This document shows positions 41,004-49,290 of a stretch of 64,000 nucleotides of DNA, piece after piece. Every line of letters begins with the position of its first letter. Within the stretch, counting starts at the first letter, position 1. A program made the position numbers and the translations under genes. The stretch lies in assembly GCA_013289855.1 (NCBI GenBank), contig JABCZD010000013.1, forward strand, positions 1 to 64,000, written 5' to 3'. The notes beneath the pieces are model-generated. The model did not search any database and was not told the origin of the DNA. It was given only the letters and a program-made list of their open reading frames with translations. The DNA comes from Acidobacteriota bacterium (lineage in GTDB: Bacteria > Acidobacteriota > Terriglobia > Acidiferrales > UBA7541).

Positions 41004-42953
41004 TTGACCGAGAATAAACGAGAGAACGAGTTGGGGATGTATCGCCACATTACGCGGCGAGATTTTCTGAACGGTTTTGGTGTCACCGTTGGCGCGTCGC
41101 TCGCGCTTCCGCATTCTGCTTGGGCCGAAGTCTTCGGCATGCCCGGAGGGCGGTCCACCGTTGACGGTGTTGCGCAAAATTCTCCCGGCTACTATCCGCC
41201 GGCGAAAACCGGCATGCGCGGCAGCCACGATGGCTCGTGGGAAGTGGCGCATGCCATGCGTGACGGCAAGACCTGGCCTGCGGCGACGCCAGACACCGAA
41301 CATTACGATTTAATCGTAGTTGGAGGAGGAATCAGCGGCCTCGCGGCGGCTTATTTTTACCGCCAACATGCCGGCGCGAAAGCGCGCGTCCTGATTCTGG
41401 ACAATCACGACGACTTCGGCGGCCACGCCAAGCGCAATGAGTTTCAGCACGGTGATCGACTGCTCCTCGGCTACGGCGGAACGCAGAGCATCGCCGGACC
41501 GAAGCTGTACAGCGCCGAAGCCAAAGGATTGTTTCGCGATCTGAGCATAGAGCCGGAACGATTCACCAAATATTACGACACCAAGTTTTTTTCTTCGCGA
41601 GGCATGAGCCGCGGAGCCTTCTTCGCCAAAGAAACGTTTGGCGCCGACGCCCTCGTCACGGGACTCGGTCAACCGACGTGGGCCGAATTCCTCGCCAAGA
41701 CGCCGCTCTCAAAAGGCGCGCAAGCAGACATCGTTCGCCTGTATACCGCGAAAGTCGATTACCTGCCGCAGATGAGCCTCGAGCAAAAGAAAATTTACCT
41801 AGCCAAGACCAGCTATAAGGATTTTCTTTTGCGCGATGCAAAGGTGCAGCCGGACGTCATTCCGTTTTTTCAAGAAAGCACCTACGGTTTGTATGGCGTG
41901 GGCATCGATGCGGTCCCCGCCGGCGACCTCGCCAAGCTGGGCTACCATCCGGGCTTTGCGGGCATGGACTTATCAGGGCCGTACGGCCCAGGCATGGGAC
42001 TCGAAATTACCCGTCAGGACAGCGAACCGTACATCTATCATTTTCCGGATGGCAACGCCTCGATCGCACGCCTGCTCGTGCGCGCGTTGATTCCGGGCAG
42101 TGCGCCGGGTAACACCATGGAAGACATCGTCCTGGCTAAAATGGACTACGCGAAACTGGATCAGCCCGGCGCGGCTGTTCAGGTGCGGCTGAATTCCACG
42201 GTGGTGCACGCGCGAAATGTTGCTCAGGGCGGCGGCGCCGCTGCGCCCAAGGAAGTGGAAATCACCTATGTGCGCGATGGCCAAGCACGCTCGGTGCGAG
42301 CCGCGCAGTGCATCCTCGCCTGCTGGAATGTGGTGATTCCGTACATGTGTCCGGAGATGTCGCAGCAGCAGCGCGACGGCCTGGCTTACGGTGTAAAGGT
42401 TCCGCTGGTCTACACCAACGTGGTGCTGCGCAATCGCCAACCGTTTGAGAAACTACAAATCAACAGTGCAGAATGTCTAGGAAGCTTTTTCGGCGGCGTT
42501 ACGCTCGATTTTCCCGTAAGCATGGGCGGATACGCGTATCCGGAAAAAGTCGACGAACCTTGCGTGATTCACATGCAATACGTGCCGTGCGCGCCCGGAC
42601 TTCCCGCGCGAGACCAACAACGCGCCGGCCGCGCTCAACTTTACACCACCACATTTGGAACCTTTGAACGCAATATCCGCGATCAGCTCAACCGCATGCT
42701 GGCCGCTGGCGGCTTCGACGCGGCGCGCGACATTCAGGCCATCACCGTGAACCGCTGGCCGCATGGCTACGCGTATGAATATAATTCGCTCTACGATCCG
42801 GTCTGGCCGCCAGGAAAGTCGCCGTGCGAAATCGGCCGCGCGGCGTTCGGAAACATTCATATCGCGAACTCCGACGCGGGAGCATTTGCGTACACGAACG
42901 AAGCCATTGATCAGGCGTGGCGTGCGGTGCAGGAAATCGTCTCGCAGAGATAA
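41004..42953 (+). CDS. Tat-exported flavoprotein resembling spermidine dehydrogenase (SpdH)
   Basis: 649 aa. The twin-arginine signal RRDFLNGFGVTVGASLALPH spans about residues 18-37. The dinucleotide-binding fold starts with VVGGGISGLAAAY (105-117), then ILDNHDDFGGHAKRNEF, a stretch I associate with SpdH-like enzymes. Length and Tat export also fit periplasmic spermidine dehydrogenase (about 620 aa), which oxidises spermidine with FAD and heme. I could not confirm a heme-binding site, so NAD(P)/FAD-dependent oxidoreductase is the secure level. TTG 41004 has GAGG 9 bases upstream; ATG 41037, just before the Arg pair, is an alternative. It is followed by a tiny basic protein 3 bp after the stop. 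Confidence 0.72.
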   Translation: MTENKRENELGMYRHITRRDFLNGFGVTVGASLALPHSAWAEVFGMPGGRSTVDGVAQNSPGYYPPAKTGMRGSHDGSWEVAHAMRDGKTWPAATPDTEHYDLIVVGGGISGLAAAYFYRQHAGAKARVLILDNHDDFGGHAKRNEFQHGDRLLLGYGGTQSIAGPKLYSAEAKGLFRDLSIEPERFTKYYDTKFFSSRGMSRGAFFAKETFGADALVTGLGQPTWAEFLAKTPLSKGAQADIVRLYTAKVDYLPQMSLEQKKIYLAKTSYKDFLLRDAKVQPDVIPFFQESTYGLYGVGIDAVPAGDLAKLGYHPGFAGMDLSGPYGPGMGLEITRQDSEPYIYHFPDGNASIARLLVRALIPGSAPGNTMEDIVLAKMDYAKLDQPGAAVQVRLNSTVVHARNVAQGGGAAAPKEVEITYVRDGQARSVRAAQCILACWNVVIPYMCPEMSQQQRDGLAYGVKVPLVYTNVVLRNRQPFEKLQINSAECLGSFFGGVTLDFPVSMGGYAYPEKVDEPCVIHMQYVPCAPGLPARDQQRAGRAQLYTTTFGTFERNIRDQLNRMLAAGGFDAARDIQAITVNRWPHGYAYEYNSLYDPVWPPGKSPCEIGRAAFGNIHIANSDAGAFAYTNEAIDQAWRAVQEIVSQR

Positions 42954-42956
42954 ACC

Positions 42957-43115
42957 ATGAAGAAGCGAAAGAAGAAGGGCATCGATCCCGCGAAAGAAGC
43001 GCGGCGCAGAGCGCGAAAGTCTGGAGTTGCTCCGGCCGCGACGCGCGTAATCGCCGACAAGCGCACCCGTCCACCCAAGCATAAAAAGAAAGAGCTAGAG
43101 CCGGACGCCTACTGA
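42957..43115 (+). CDS. 52-aa very basic small protein
   Basis: A short frame starting MKKRKKKGIDPAKEARRRAR three bases after the flavoprotein stop and ending RPPKHKKKELEPDAY. Nearly 40 percent of residues are Lys or Arg, so nucleic-acid or acidic-surface binding is plausible. The Shine-Dalgarno may be the GAGA overlapping the upstream stop, suggesting coupled translation. No family is recognised. Chance is possible at this length, but the composition and tight coupling favour a gene. Confidence 0.5.
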   Translation: MKKRKKKGIDPAKEARRRARKSGVAPAATRVIADKRTRPPKHKKKELEPDAY

Positions 43116-43167
43116 GATTCTGCGAATCTTCTGCCGAGGTCCCGACCGGGACCTAGTTTTTGGAGCC

Positions 43168-43662
43168 TCACCCAGGTTTGTGATCCGGAACCTTTTCGTC
43201 GCTCCGAAACAACGCCGCGGGCACTAACTTTCGCCGCACCGCCAATTCGGTGGCGATGCTCTCAAATCCTGCTCGGTCGAAGCCCATGCACACGGTCCGC
43301 ACCGTGGCGTCGCTATCGATTAGAAAAGTTGTGGGAACGTTGGTCAGGCCGTATCCGTTGGAGACGGGGTATCCGTCTTCATCGATCAGTACTGGGAATG
43401 TCACGCCGTACTCTTCGGCGAAGTGCCTGGTGGCGCGCATATCGTCCTGCGAGACTCCCAAAAACGTCACGCCCTCACCGCCGTACCGCTTATACAGTCG
43501 TTCGAGAAACGGAAACGTGAATTGGCACACCGGGCAGGAAATCTTAAAGAACGCCACCACCACCAAGCCGCGCTTCATCGCCGCGTTCAGCGAATACTCT
43601 TTCCCGTCCAGCGCCTGCAGAGAAAATCCGGGAGCGATCTTTCCGGCATCAAGATTGGTCAT
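43168..43662 (-). CDS. thioredoxin-fold redoxin (TlpA/AhpC-TSA type)
   Basis: 164 aa with the thioredoxin-like active site CPVC in FFKISCPVCQFTFPFLERLY, the AhpC/TSA-like opening APGFSLQALDGKEYSL and the cis-proline in VPTTFLIDSD. It resembles thiol-disulfide or peroxiredoxin-like proteins of the TlpA/ResA group but has no signal peptide from this start. ATG 43662 has TTGGAG about 11 bases upstream. In-frame starts at 43710 and 43716 add a short basic stretch without a better ribosome binding site. It lies 50 bp downstream of the SpdH-like/basic-protein pair, convergent with it. Redox substrate unknown. Confidence 0.8.
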   Translation of the reverse strand: MTNLDAGKIAPGFSLQALDGKEYSLNAAMKRGLVVVAFFKISCPVCQFTFPFLERLYKRYGGEGVTFLGVSQDDMRATRHFAEEYGVTFPVLIDEDGYPVSNGYGLTNVPTTFLIDSDATVRTVCMGFDRAGFESIATELAVRRKLVPAALFRSDEKVPDHKPG

Positions 43663-43765
43663 AGTTTCGGCGGCTCCAAGCAATCGCGCAAGTCGGCGCA
43701 AAAGTGCCATGGCCAAAGTTTACCGCAGCAAGCGCTCGCAGCAAAAGCGGTCCGATCGGTACGGG

Positions 43766-45043
43766 CTAGTGAATGTTCTTGGTTTTGTGCTGCATGTAAT
43801 CCATCAACAAGTACTGGCCAAGATTGTAGGGCGTGGTGAAGTAGGCTTTGCCTTTGCACATTTCGGTAATCTTCTGCACGAAGTTGATGAGGCTGTAATC
43901 GCTGGCCAGCATGAACGTGTTGATCATGATGCCGGCGCGCTTGCACTTGTTCACTTCTTCGAGCGTTTGTCCCACCACGAAGGGATCCAGGCCAAAAGCG
44001 TTTTTGTAGATGCGTCCGTCCTCTAGCGTCAGCGCCGAAGGCTTGCCGTCCGTGATCATCACGATTTGCCGCATGTCTTTCTTCTGGCGCAGCAGAATGC
44101 GTTGCGCCATGCGCAAGCCTTCGCGCGTGTTGGTGTAGTACGGGCCGACTTGCACGCGCGCCAGTTCGCCTATGGGAACTTCTTCCGCGCTGTCGTGGAA
44201 CAAAACTAAATTCAAAGTGTCGCCGGGATATTGCGTGCGAATCAAATGCGATAGCGCCATGGCCACGCGTTTGGCAGGCGTAAAACGATCTTCGCCGTAT
44301 AGAATCATACTGTGGCTGCAATCCAGCAGCACCACCGTGGCGCAAGAGCTGTGGTACTCGCACTGGTGCACCATCAGGTCGGAGTAATTCATCTCAATGG
44401 GAACTTTGGCGCCTTCGCGGCGCACCGCGTTGAACAGCGTGGCGCTGATGTCTATGTTGAGCGTGTCGCCAAATTCGTACGGCCGCGAAATCCCGCCGGA
44501 CTCCACGCCGGTAGCCAAATCGCGCGTATCGTGCCGCCCGAAGCTGCTGCGGCCCAGCGAGCCCAGCAAATCTTGCAAAGTCTTGAATCCGAGAAAATCG
44601 ATCGTTTTGTCCGTGATCTCGAATCGCACTTCTTGTTGCCGTTCTTGCGCGTCGCCCACCTGGCCGCGCGCCGAACTGGTATTGGGCGGCGTCACCTGCG
44701 GGGGCTGCTGCGGATTGATAAAACCTTCCTGGCTCAGCCGTTCCATCAGTTTTTCGATCAGATCTTTTATTTCCTGATTGTTCATCGCGCCGGGATCTTG
44801 CAGCATTTTTTGCATCTCTTCGCTCATGGCGTCGTCGGGAAACAGGTCGCCTTCCTGTAGCGCGCGCAGAATCGCTTCTTTCAGCGCCTCCATTGAGCGG
44901 TCCGGATCCATCTCGTTAACGCCGTAATATTGCGATTCAAACCCGCTCTGCAGAAAAAAATCGCCCAGCCGCTTGACGAGTTCTTCCAGGTCGACCGCAT
45001 CTGCGGGTTCGCCGACGTATTTTCCGTAGCGGATAAATTTCAT
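43766..45043 (-). CDS. VWA-domain protein, partner of the adjacent AAA ATPase
   Basis: 425 aa. The N-terminal part is helical and acidic (1-180). A von Willebrand A domain follows with the MIDAS motif DCSHS (241-245) in VVLLDCSHSMILYGEDRF, a downstream metal-binding Thr region (YYTNTREGLRMAQ) and VMITDGKPSA. Together with the AAA gene behind it this forms a MoxR/VWA-type pair, which in studied cases acts as a chaperone or metal-insertion machine. The target is not evident: no obvious client gene is next to it. The last residues (MDYMQHKTKNIH) are polar. The two genes share a strand but are separated by a repeat-bearing 168-bp gap. Confidence 0.85.
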   Translation of the reverse strand: MKFIRYGKYVGEPADAVDLEELVKRLGDFFLQSGFESQYYGVNEMDPDRSMEALKEAILRALQEGDLFPDDAMSEEMQKMLQDPGAMNNQEIKDLIEKLMERLSQEGFINPQQPPQVTPPNTSSARGQVGDAQERQQEVRFEITDKTIDFLGFKTLQDLLGSLGRSSFGRHDTRDLATGVESGGISRPYEFGDTLNIDISATLFNAVRREGAKVPIEMNYSDLMVHQCEYHSSCATVVLLDCSHSMILYGEDRFTPAKRVAMALSHLIRTQYPGDTLNLVLFHDSAEEVPIGELARVQVGPYYTNTREGLRMAQRILLRQKKDMRQIVMITDGKPSALTLEDGRIYKNAFGLDPFVVGQTLEEVNKCKRAGIMINTFMLASDYSLINFVQKITEMCKGKAYFTTPYNLGQYLLMDYMQHKTKNIH

Positions 45044-45080
45044 TTTGTCGCCTCTGGTGGTGCAGCCTAGCCCAATTTGG

Positions 45081-45206
45081 AGTGCGGCGGCTTGACGCCG
45101 CTTTTCTGGCTGACGGCGGTGCCACGAACGATCAAAACAAGCGATTGCTCCAATGCTGTTGCGACGTCACTGATGCTAGGCAAAAGTGGCGTCAAGCCGC
45201 CGCACT
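45081..45206. repeat. inverted pair of GCGGCGTCAAGCC-type repeats between VWA and AAA genes
   Basis: The arms 45081-45105 and 45182-45206 are reverse complements over 25 bases with one mismatch. Each arm can also fold on itself (GCGGCG / CGCCGC). About 76 bases lie between. A piece GGCGGTGCCACG near 45115-45126 recurs at 62431-62442, and AAAGCGGCGTCAAGCC recurs at 62352-62367. Confidence 0.8.
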
Positions 45207-45211
45207 ACAAA

Positions 45212-46723
45212 TCAATTCAATCCGCGGCGCGGCGGACGGTTGCTGCCCGGCTCGCGCGGCTCCGGTGGCCGCTGTTTTTCCGCGTAGTAGCCGCGCTCTT
45301 CGGTGCGGCCAATGCGCCTATGCGCCCACAGTCCCTCAAGAATCATCTCCGCCGCTGCGGCCGCTGGACCTGCGTCCTTGCGATTCTCGACGCCTAAGCG
45401 GTTCACATGTTCCAGCAAGCCTGGAATTTTCGCCAACTGCTGGGAACGCTCTGCGGTGGTCGCATGTTCCGGTAACTTTAACTCACCGCCGGCCTCAAAC
45501 CATTGAATAACCGGCTGAAAGTTGGTCTCGCCAAAGTTCTTCGAGAAGACCCGGCCAACCGCCGTACGGATTAATTCTCGCGCAATGAAATCCGCGCCTT
45601 TTAGTTCACCCTCATATTCGAGTTCCAGCTTGCCGGTGATCGCCGGCAGCGCGGCGTAAACGTCGGTGACGCGCGCGACAGACGCAGGCTCGCCGGTACG
45701 CACCGCGCGTTGCTCCGCACTGCTGACCACGCTCTCCAGCGTGGTGATCGGCAGTCGTTGGCTAACGCCCGAGCGCCGGTCTACGCGCTTGTCTTCGCGC
45801 GCCTGGAACGCAATTTCTTCCACCACGTGACGCAAATATTCTGGAACCTCTATTTTGCGCTCCGGATCACGAGAAACCCACGCTTCTTGCGCGGTGATGG
45901 TCATGCCTTCCGCGACGCTGGCAGGGTAGTGCGTGCGAATTTCCGCGCCGATACGATCTTTCAGCGGTGTGATGATTTTCCCGCGCGCCGTGTAGTCTTC
46001 CGGATTGGCCGTGAATACCAACAGGACATCCAAGGGCAACCGCAGCGGATAGCCTTTTATCTGAATATCGCCTTCCTGCATGATGTTGAAAAGTCCCACT
46101 TGAATCTTGCCGGCCAGATCCGGCAGTTCGTTGATGCCGAAAATGCCGCGATTCGCGCGCGGCAGCAAACCGTAGTGAATGGTCAGCTCGTCGGAAAGAT
46201 CGCGTCCGCCGCGGGCAGCGCGGATAGGATCAACGTCGCCGATGATGTCCGCCATGGTCACGTCCGGTGTGGCCAGTTTTTCAATATATCGCTGCTCGCG
46301 CGGCATCCAGAAGATGGGCGTGTTGTCGCCTTCGGAGGCAATCCGTTCGCGGCACCCACGGCAAATAGGCTCTAGCGGGTCATCGTTGATTTCGCAGCCC
46401 GCCACCACGGGAACTTCGGCGTCCAGCAGGTTGATCAGCCCGCGGAGGATGCGGCTCTTGGCCTGTCCGCGCAATCCGAGCAAAATGAAATTGTGGCGCG
46501 AAAGCAGCGCGTTCACGATTTGCGGGACCACCGTGTCTTCATAGCCATGCACACCAGGAAACAGCGGCTCGCCCTTTTCAATGGCGCGCAACAGATTCCG
46601 CCGGATTTCATTTTTCACCGAGCGCGAAGCGCCGTGCGCATCGAAATCCGGAATGCGCTTCAGCTCACCAATCGTGCGTGGTTTGGGATGGCTCGCAGAG
46701 TGTGTTGCCGTGGTCGCTGTCAT
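45212..46723 (-). CDS. MoxR/magnesium-chelatase-like AAA ATPase
   Basis: 503 aa. Walker A is LGLRGQAKSR (82-91). The Walker-B-like segment is GIFGINELPDL, with Asn in place of the usual Asp before the catalytic Glu. The sensor-1-type block is VFTANPEDYTARGK and an Arg-finger candidate is in PLKDRIGAEIRTHYP. An insertion with three cysteines (C110, C121, C124 in GCEINDDPLEPICRGC) could bind zinc; I infer this from spacing. The C-terminal lid is helical. It resembles the ChlI/MoxR side of AAA proteins and pairs with the VWA gene behind it. ATG 46723 follows AAAGGACC. It is likely the first gene of the pair. Confidence 0.85.
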   Translation of the reverse strand: MTATTATHSASHPKPRTIGELKRIPDFDAHGASRSVKNEIRRNLLRAIEKGEPLFPGVHGYEDTVVPQIVNALLSRHNFILLGLRGQAKSRILRGLINLLDAEVPVVAGCEINDDPLEPICRGCRERIASEGDNTPIFWMPREQRYIEKLATPDVTMADIIGDVDPIRAARGGRDLSDELTIHYGLLPRANRGIFGINELPDLAGKIQVGLFNIMQEGDIQIKGYPLRLPLDVLLVFTANPEDYTARGKIITPLKDRIGAEIRTHYPASVAEGMTITAQEAWVSRDPERKIEVPEYLRHVVEEIAFQAREDKRVDRRSGVSQRLPITTLESVVSSAEQRAVRTGEPASVARVTDVYAALPAITGKLELEYEGELKGADFIARELIRTAVGRVFSKNFGETNFQPVIQWFEAGGELKLPEHATTAERSQQLAKIPGLLEHVNRLGVENRKDAGPAAAAAEMILEGLWAHRRIGRTEERGYYAEKQRPPEPREPGSNRPPRRGLN

Positions 46724-46844
46724 AGGTCCTTTGTTGATCCTTGTTCCGCGCTGGATTGTTCAGCGCCTTGCACCGGCTTCAAATGCTCGAAGTCGAAAAC
46801 GCGTCGTTCACATCAAACGTCGACGCCAACGGTTAGATGCCGCC

Positions 46845-47465
46845 TCAGTTCAAACCGTGGCCATTGCCCCCGGCGCGGCTGCGCACCGTCGCTGCTTTTT
46901 GTAGATGCGGCGCCCATTCGCGAAGATACGAGACCAGCCGCTGCTGGCGGTCCGCTTCACTACGTAGTTCCAGAATCTGCTGCTTCCACGGCAATTCCAT
47001 CGGCAACGTGCCGGCAATCACGTAAGAAGGATTTTCTGCCGGCTGGCCGTTGAGGTTCTTGGGGTAGTCGCCGAAAACCAGCGTGTGACACGTTTCGTAA
47101 AGTTCCACCAGGTCTCTTCGCACGGAGTCGCCCGCCACCGATGGTTGGTCTTCCAAATAGACAACGCGGCCCTCCACCAACGGTGCGTCGGTAAACATCT
47201 CCAGCACGCGAAACGGCGCGCGACCCACCGTCAGGATGTCCATCCTTCCATCCTCTTCCCGCTTAAGCACTTCAACGATCTCTGCGGTGCAACCCACCCG
47301 CGCAAGTCCTTTGGGAAGTGACAGGAGCATGCCGAATTCCAATTTATCTTCCAGGCAGCGTTTCACCATCTCGCGATAGCGCGGCTCGAAAATGTGCAGG
47401 GGAAGCTCAGCGCCGGGGAGAAGAACGACGTTCAGGGGAAAGAGCGGAATGCGTTCTGGCCGCAT
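46845..47465 (-). CDS. Lon N-terminal (LON substrate-binding) domain protein
   Basis: 206 aa, a stand-alone LON domain: RIPLFPLNVVLLPGAELPLH at the start, IFEPRYREMVKRCLE, GCTAEIVEVLKREEDGRMDI and GRAPFRVLEMF follow the family pattern. No ATPase or protease domain is attached. Such proteins are widespread and are thought to bind unfolded polypeptides, but their function is unsettled. About 25 extra polar residues (KAATVRSRAGGNGHGLN) close the protein. It is 121 bp upstream of the AAA gene on the same strand. Confidence 0.9.
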   Translation of the reverse strand: MRPERIPLFPLNVVLLPGAELPLHIFEPRYREMVKRCLEDKLEFGMLLSLPKGLARVGCTAEIVEVLKREEDGRMDILTVGRAPFRVLEMFTDAPLVEGRVVYLEDQPSVAGDSVRRDLVELYETCHTLVFGDYPKNLNGQPAENPSYVIAGTLPMELPWKQQILELRSEADRQQRLVSYLREWAPHLQKAATVRSRAGGNGHGLN

Positions 47466-47527
47466 GTCTCAAGTAAATGATAACAGATGGAGAGGGACGG
47501 CGTTGCGCGGCGACCGCCGAAGAAAAA

Positions 47528-47854
47528 TCAGCTCAATTCGGACAGCAGGGACTCCATTTCGGAACGCGCGTGCCCGTCGCCTTTCTTGCCAGCTTCCAAG
47601 ATTCCTTTGGTTAACACCTGCCGCGCGTCGGCAGAGCGCGATTCCCGCGCCAGCATCTGCGCGTACATCAGATAGGCCGGGATATAGTCCGGGTGACGGT
47701 CATTGAGCACGCGGAAATGCGTGTCCGCGGCCGCGGTGTCGCCAGTGTTGGCGCATTCCAGCGCCAGACCATAGCGCGAGAACGCGTCTTCCGGCTTCTT
47801 GGCTATGAATTCTTCCAATAGTTGTCTGCGGCTTTTCTTTTGTTCGGTTGTCAT
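47528..47854 (-). CDS. small tetratricopeptide-repeat protein
   Basis: 108 aa with about two TPR units: PEDAFSRYGLALECANTGDT then PDYIPAYLMYAQMLARESRS, each with the alternating small/large residues of TPR helices. The N-terminus KKSRRQLLEEFIAKKPEDA is charged. No signal peptide. It sits 62 bp upstream of the LON-domain gene on the same strand and 69 bp from the divergent thioesterase gene. Likely a cytosolic adaptor; partner unknown. Confidence 0.8.
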   Translation of the reverse strand: MTTEQKKSRRQLLEEFIAKKPEDAFSRYGLALECANTGDTAAADTHFRVLNDRHPDYIPAYLMYAQMLARESRSADARQVLTKGILEAGKKGDGHARSEMESLLSELS

Positions 47855-47923
47855 TTCATCTCGTATTATACAGCAGGCGAAAAACGCCGCGCGCGCAGCG
47901 AACGATCAGGGAGACGAGGGCGA

Positions 47924-48448
47924 ATGACCAGCAAAAGTGCGAGTAAGAGAAGCAGGGAAGCAGAGGCTCTTCCAGGGAAGCCGGTGAGCGCCTCGCGCTC
48001 AGAAATGTCTGAGGTGGTTCTGCCGGCATGGACGAACGCTCTCGGGAAGCTACTCGGCGGACAAGTCATGCATCTGGTGGATATCGCCGCGGCCATGGCG
48101 GCATGCCGCCACTCGAACAGTTATGTAGTGACCGCGTCGGTGGATTCCATCGACTTCCGGAACGCCGTAAATCTGGGCGAAATTGTCATCCTGAAATCCC
48201 AGGTAAATCGCGTTTTCACAAGTTCGATGGAGGTCGGAGTTGAGGTCTATTCCGAAAACGTGCTTACTGGAGAGAAAAAGCATACGACTTCAGCGTTGGT
48301 GACCTTCGTGGCCATCGATGAATTTACGCGCCAGCCAAAACCAGTCTGTCCATTGATCCTGAAAACCGCGGAAGAAAAGCGCCGATTTGCCGAGGCCGCG
48401 GGCCGGCGCAAAGCGCGCTTGGCGCTACGAGCAAAAAATAAGAAATAG
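47924..48448 (+). CDS. acyl-CoA thioesterase (hot-dog fold, YciA/BACH type)
   Basis: 174 aa. The hot-dog signature runs through PAWTNALGKLLGGQVMHLVD, then AAMAACRHSNSYVVTASVDS and FRNAVNLGEIVILKSQVNRV, with HTTSALVTFVAID closing the sheet. The NALGKLLGG-x-VMH-x-x-D motif is typical of acyl-CoA hydrolases of the YciA/BACH group. It would release CoA from short to long acyl-CoA; chain length cannot be told. ATG 47924 has GAGGG four bases upstream. A start at 47822 would overlap the divergent TPR gene. The C-terminus is basic (RRKARLALRAKNKK). Confidence 0.87.
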   Translation: MTSKSASKRSREAEALPGKPVSASRSEMSEVVLPAWTNALGKLLGGQVMHLVDIAAAMAACRHSNSYVVTASVDSIDFRNAVNLGEIVILKSQVNRVFTSSMEVGVEVYSENVLTGEKKHTTSALVTFVAIDEFTRQPKPVCPLILKTAEEKRRFAEAAGRRKARLALRAKNKK

Positions 48449-48465
48449 GCGCGACAGAGAAACGC

Positions 48466-49290
48466 TTAACTAACGCCGCCGACCCATTTGGGCGTCGTGG
48501 TCGGCTGAGGACTTCCGCCCGCCGGCTCGTCGGTCACGGCTAGCGCCTTGGTTTCCGCCATCAATTCCGGGGGATTGGCGACCAGCAGCACAAAGTTGCC
48601 ATTCGCATCCGGACGCACCGTCTGCGAGGGCAAGGGTTTTCCTCCCGGCGCTTTCGGAATCAGCCACAGTTGCAGCACTCGATCACCGGCAGGCTGCGGA
48701 ATTTTCTGCCCGCTAACTACCAATCCCAATTTCGCGTTCCAGTTCGCTTGCAGCGGCCCAATCTCGGGTTGACTGGTAGCCAGCGCGATCTTCACCGACT
48801 CGGGATCCGCCAGAATCCTGGCTTCGCGGCGCACCGCGGCAAGTTCTTCTTCGATTTTTTCGCGGCTGCGCAGTTCCGCCGTGGCGCGATCGTTCACATC
48901 AAGAATTTGCCGCTGTAATTGGCGAGCGTCCCAAGACGTATACGCCGCTACCAACAGCAGCGCCGCCACCGCCGCCCACATCCAGTAAGGCACAGCGGAC
49001 TTGGCCGCCACCGCAACCCGCGGCGCCTCTCGCGCCGCCTCTTCGCGCACAATCTTCATCAGCCGCCCGCGCAGCATATCGGAAGGAACCGCTTCGGGAG
49101 CCGCGTACGCCAGCTGACTGACCAGCCAGCGCGCCTCTTGCAGTGCGGGCACGCAATCCGGGCAGTTGGTCGCCAGATGTGCCTCCAGCGCCGCGCGCTC
49201 GCCGGCATCGAGCGCACCCATCGCATAAGCTTCGAGAAGCTCGCCGAATTGGTCGCCGCTGCGGACGTCGTTGCTCAAGTCGTTGCTCAC
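48466..49290 (-). CDS. anti-sigma factor (RskA type with zinc-binding N-terminus)
   Basis: 274 aa. The N-terminal anti-sigma domain has the H-x3-C-x2-C zinc motif (HLATNCPDC, about 38-46). A single membrane helix (PYWMWAAVAALLLVAAYTSW, about 104-123) is followed by a coiled-coil-like segment (LQRQILDVNDRATAELRSRE). The periplasmic RskA-like domain has LQANWNAKLGLVVSGQKIPQ, DRVLQLWLIPKAPGGKPLPS and ANGNFVLLV. It holds the partner sigma factor at the membrane until a periplasmic signal releases it. Its start overlaps the stop of the upstream sigma gene by four bases (ATGA), the normal sigma/anti-sigma arrangement. Confidence 0.92.
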   Translation of the reverse strand: MSNDLSNDVRSGDQFGELLEAYAMGALDAGERAALEAHLATNCPDCVPALQEARWLVSQLAYAAPEAVPSDMLRGRLMKIVREEAAREAPRVAVAAKSAVPYWMWAAVAALLLVAAYTSWDARQLQRQILDVNDRATAELRSREKIEEELAAVRREARILADPESVKIALATSQPEIGPLQANWNAKLGLVVSGQKIPQPAGDRVLQLWLIPKAPGGKPLPSQTVRPDANGNFVLLVANPPELMAETKALAVTDEPAGGSPQPTTTPKWVGGVS

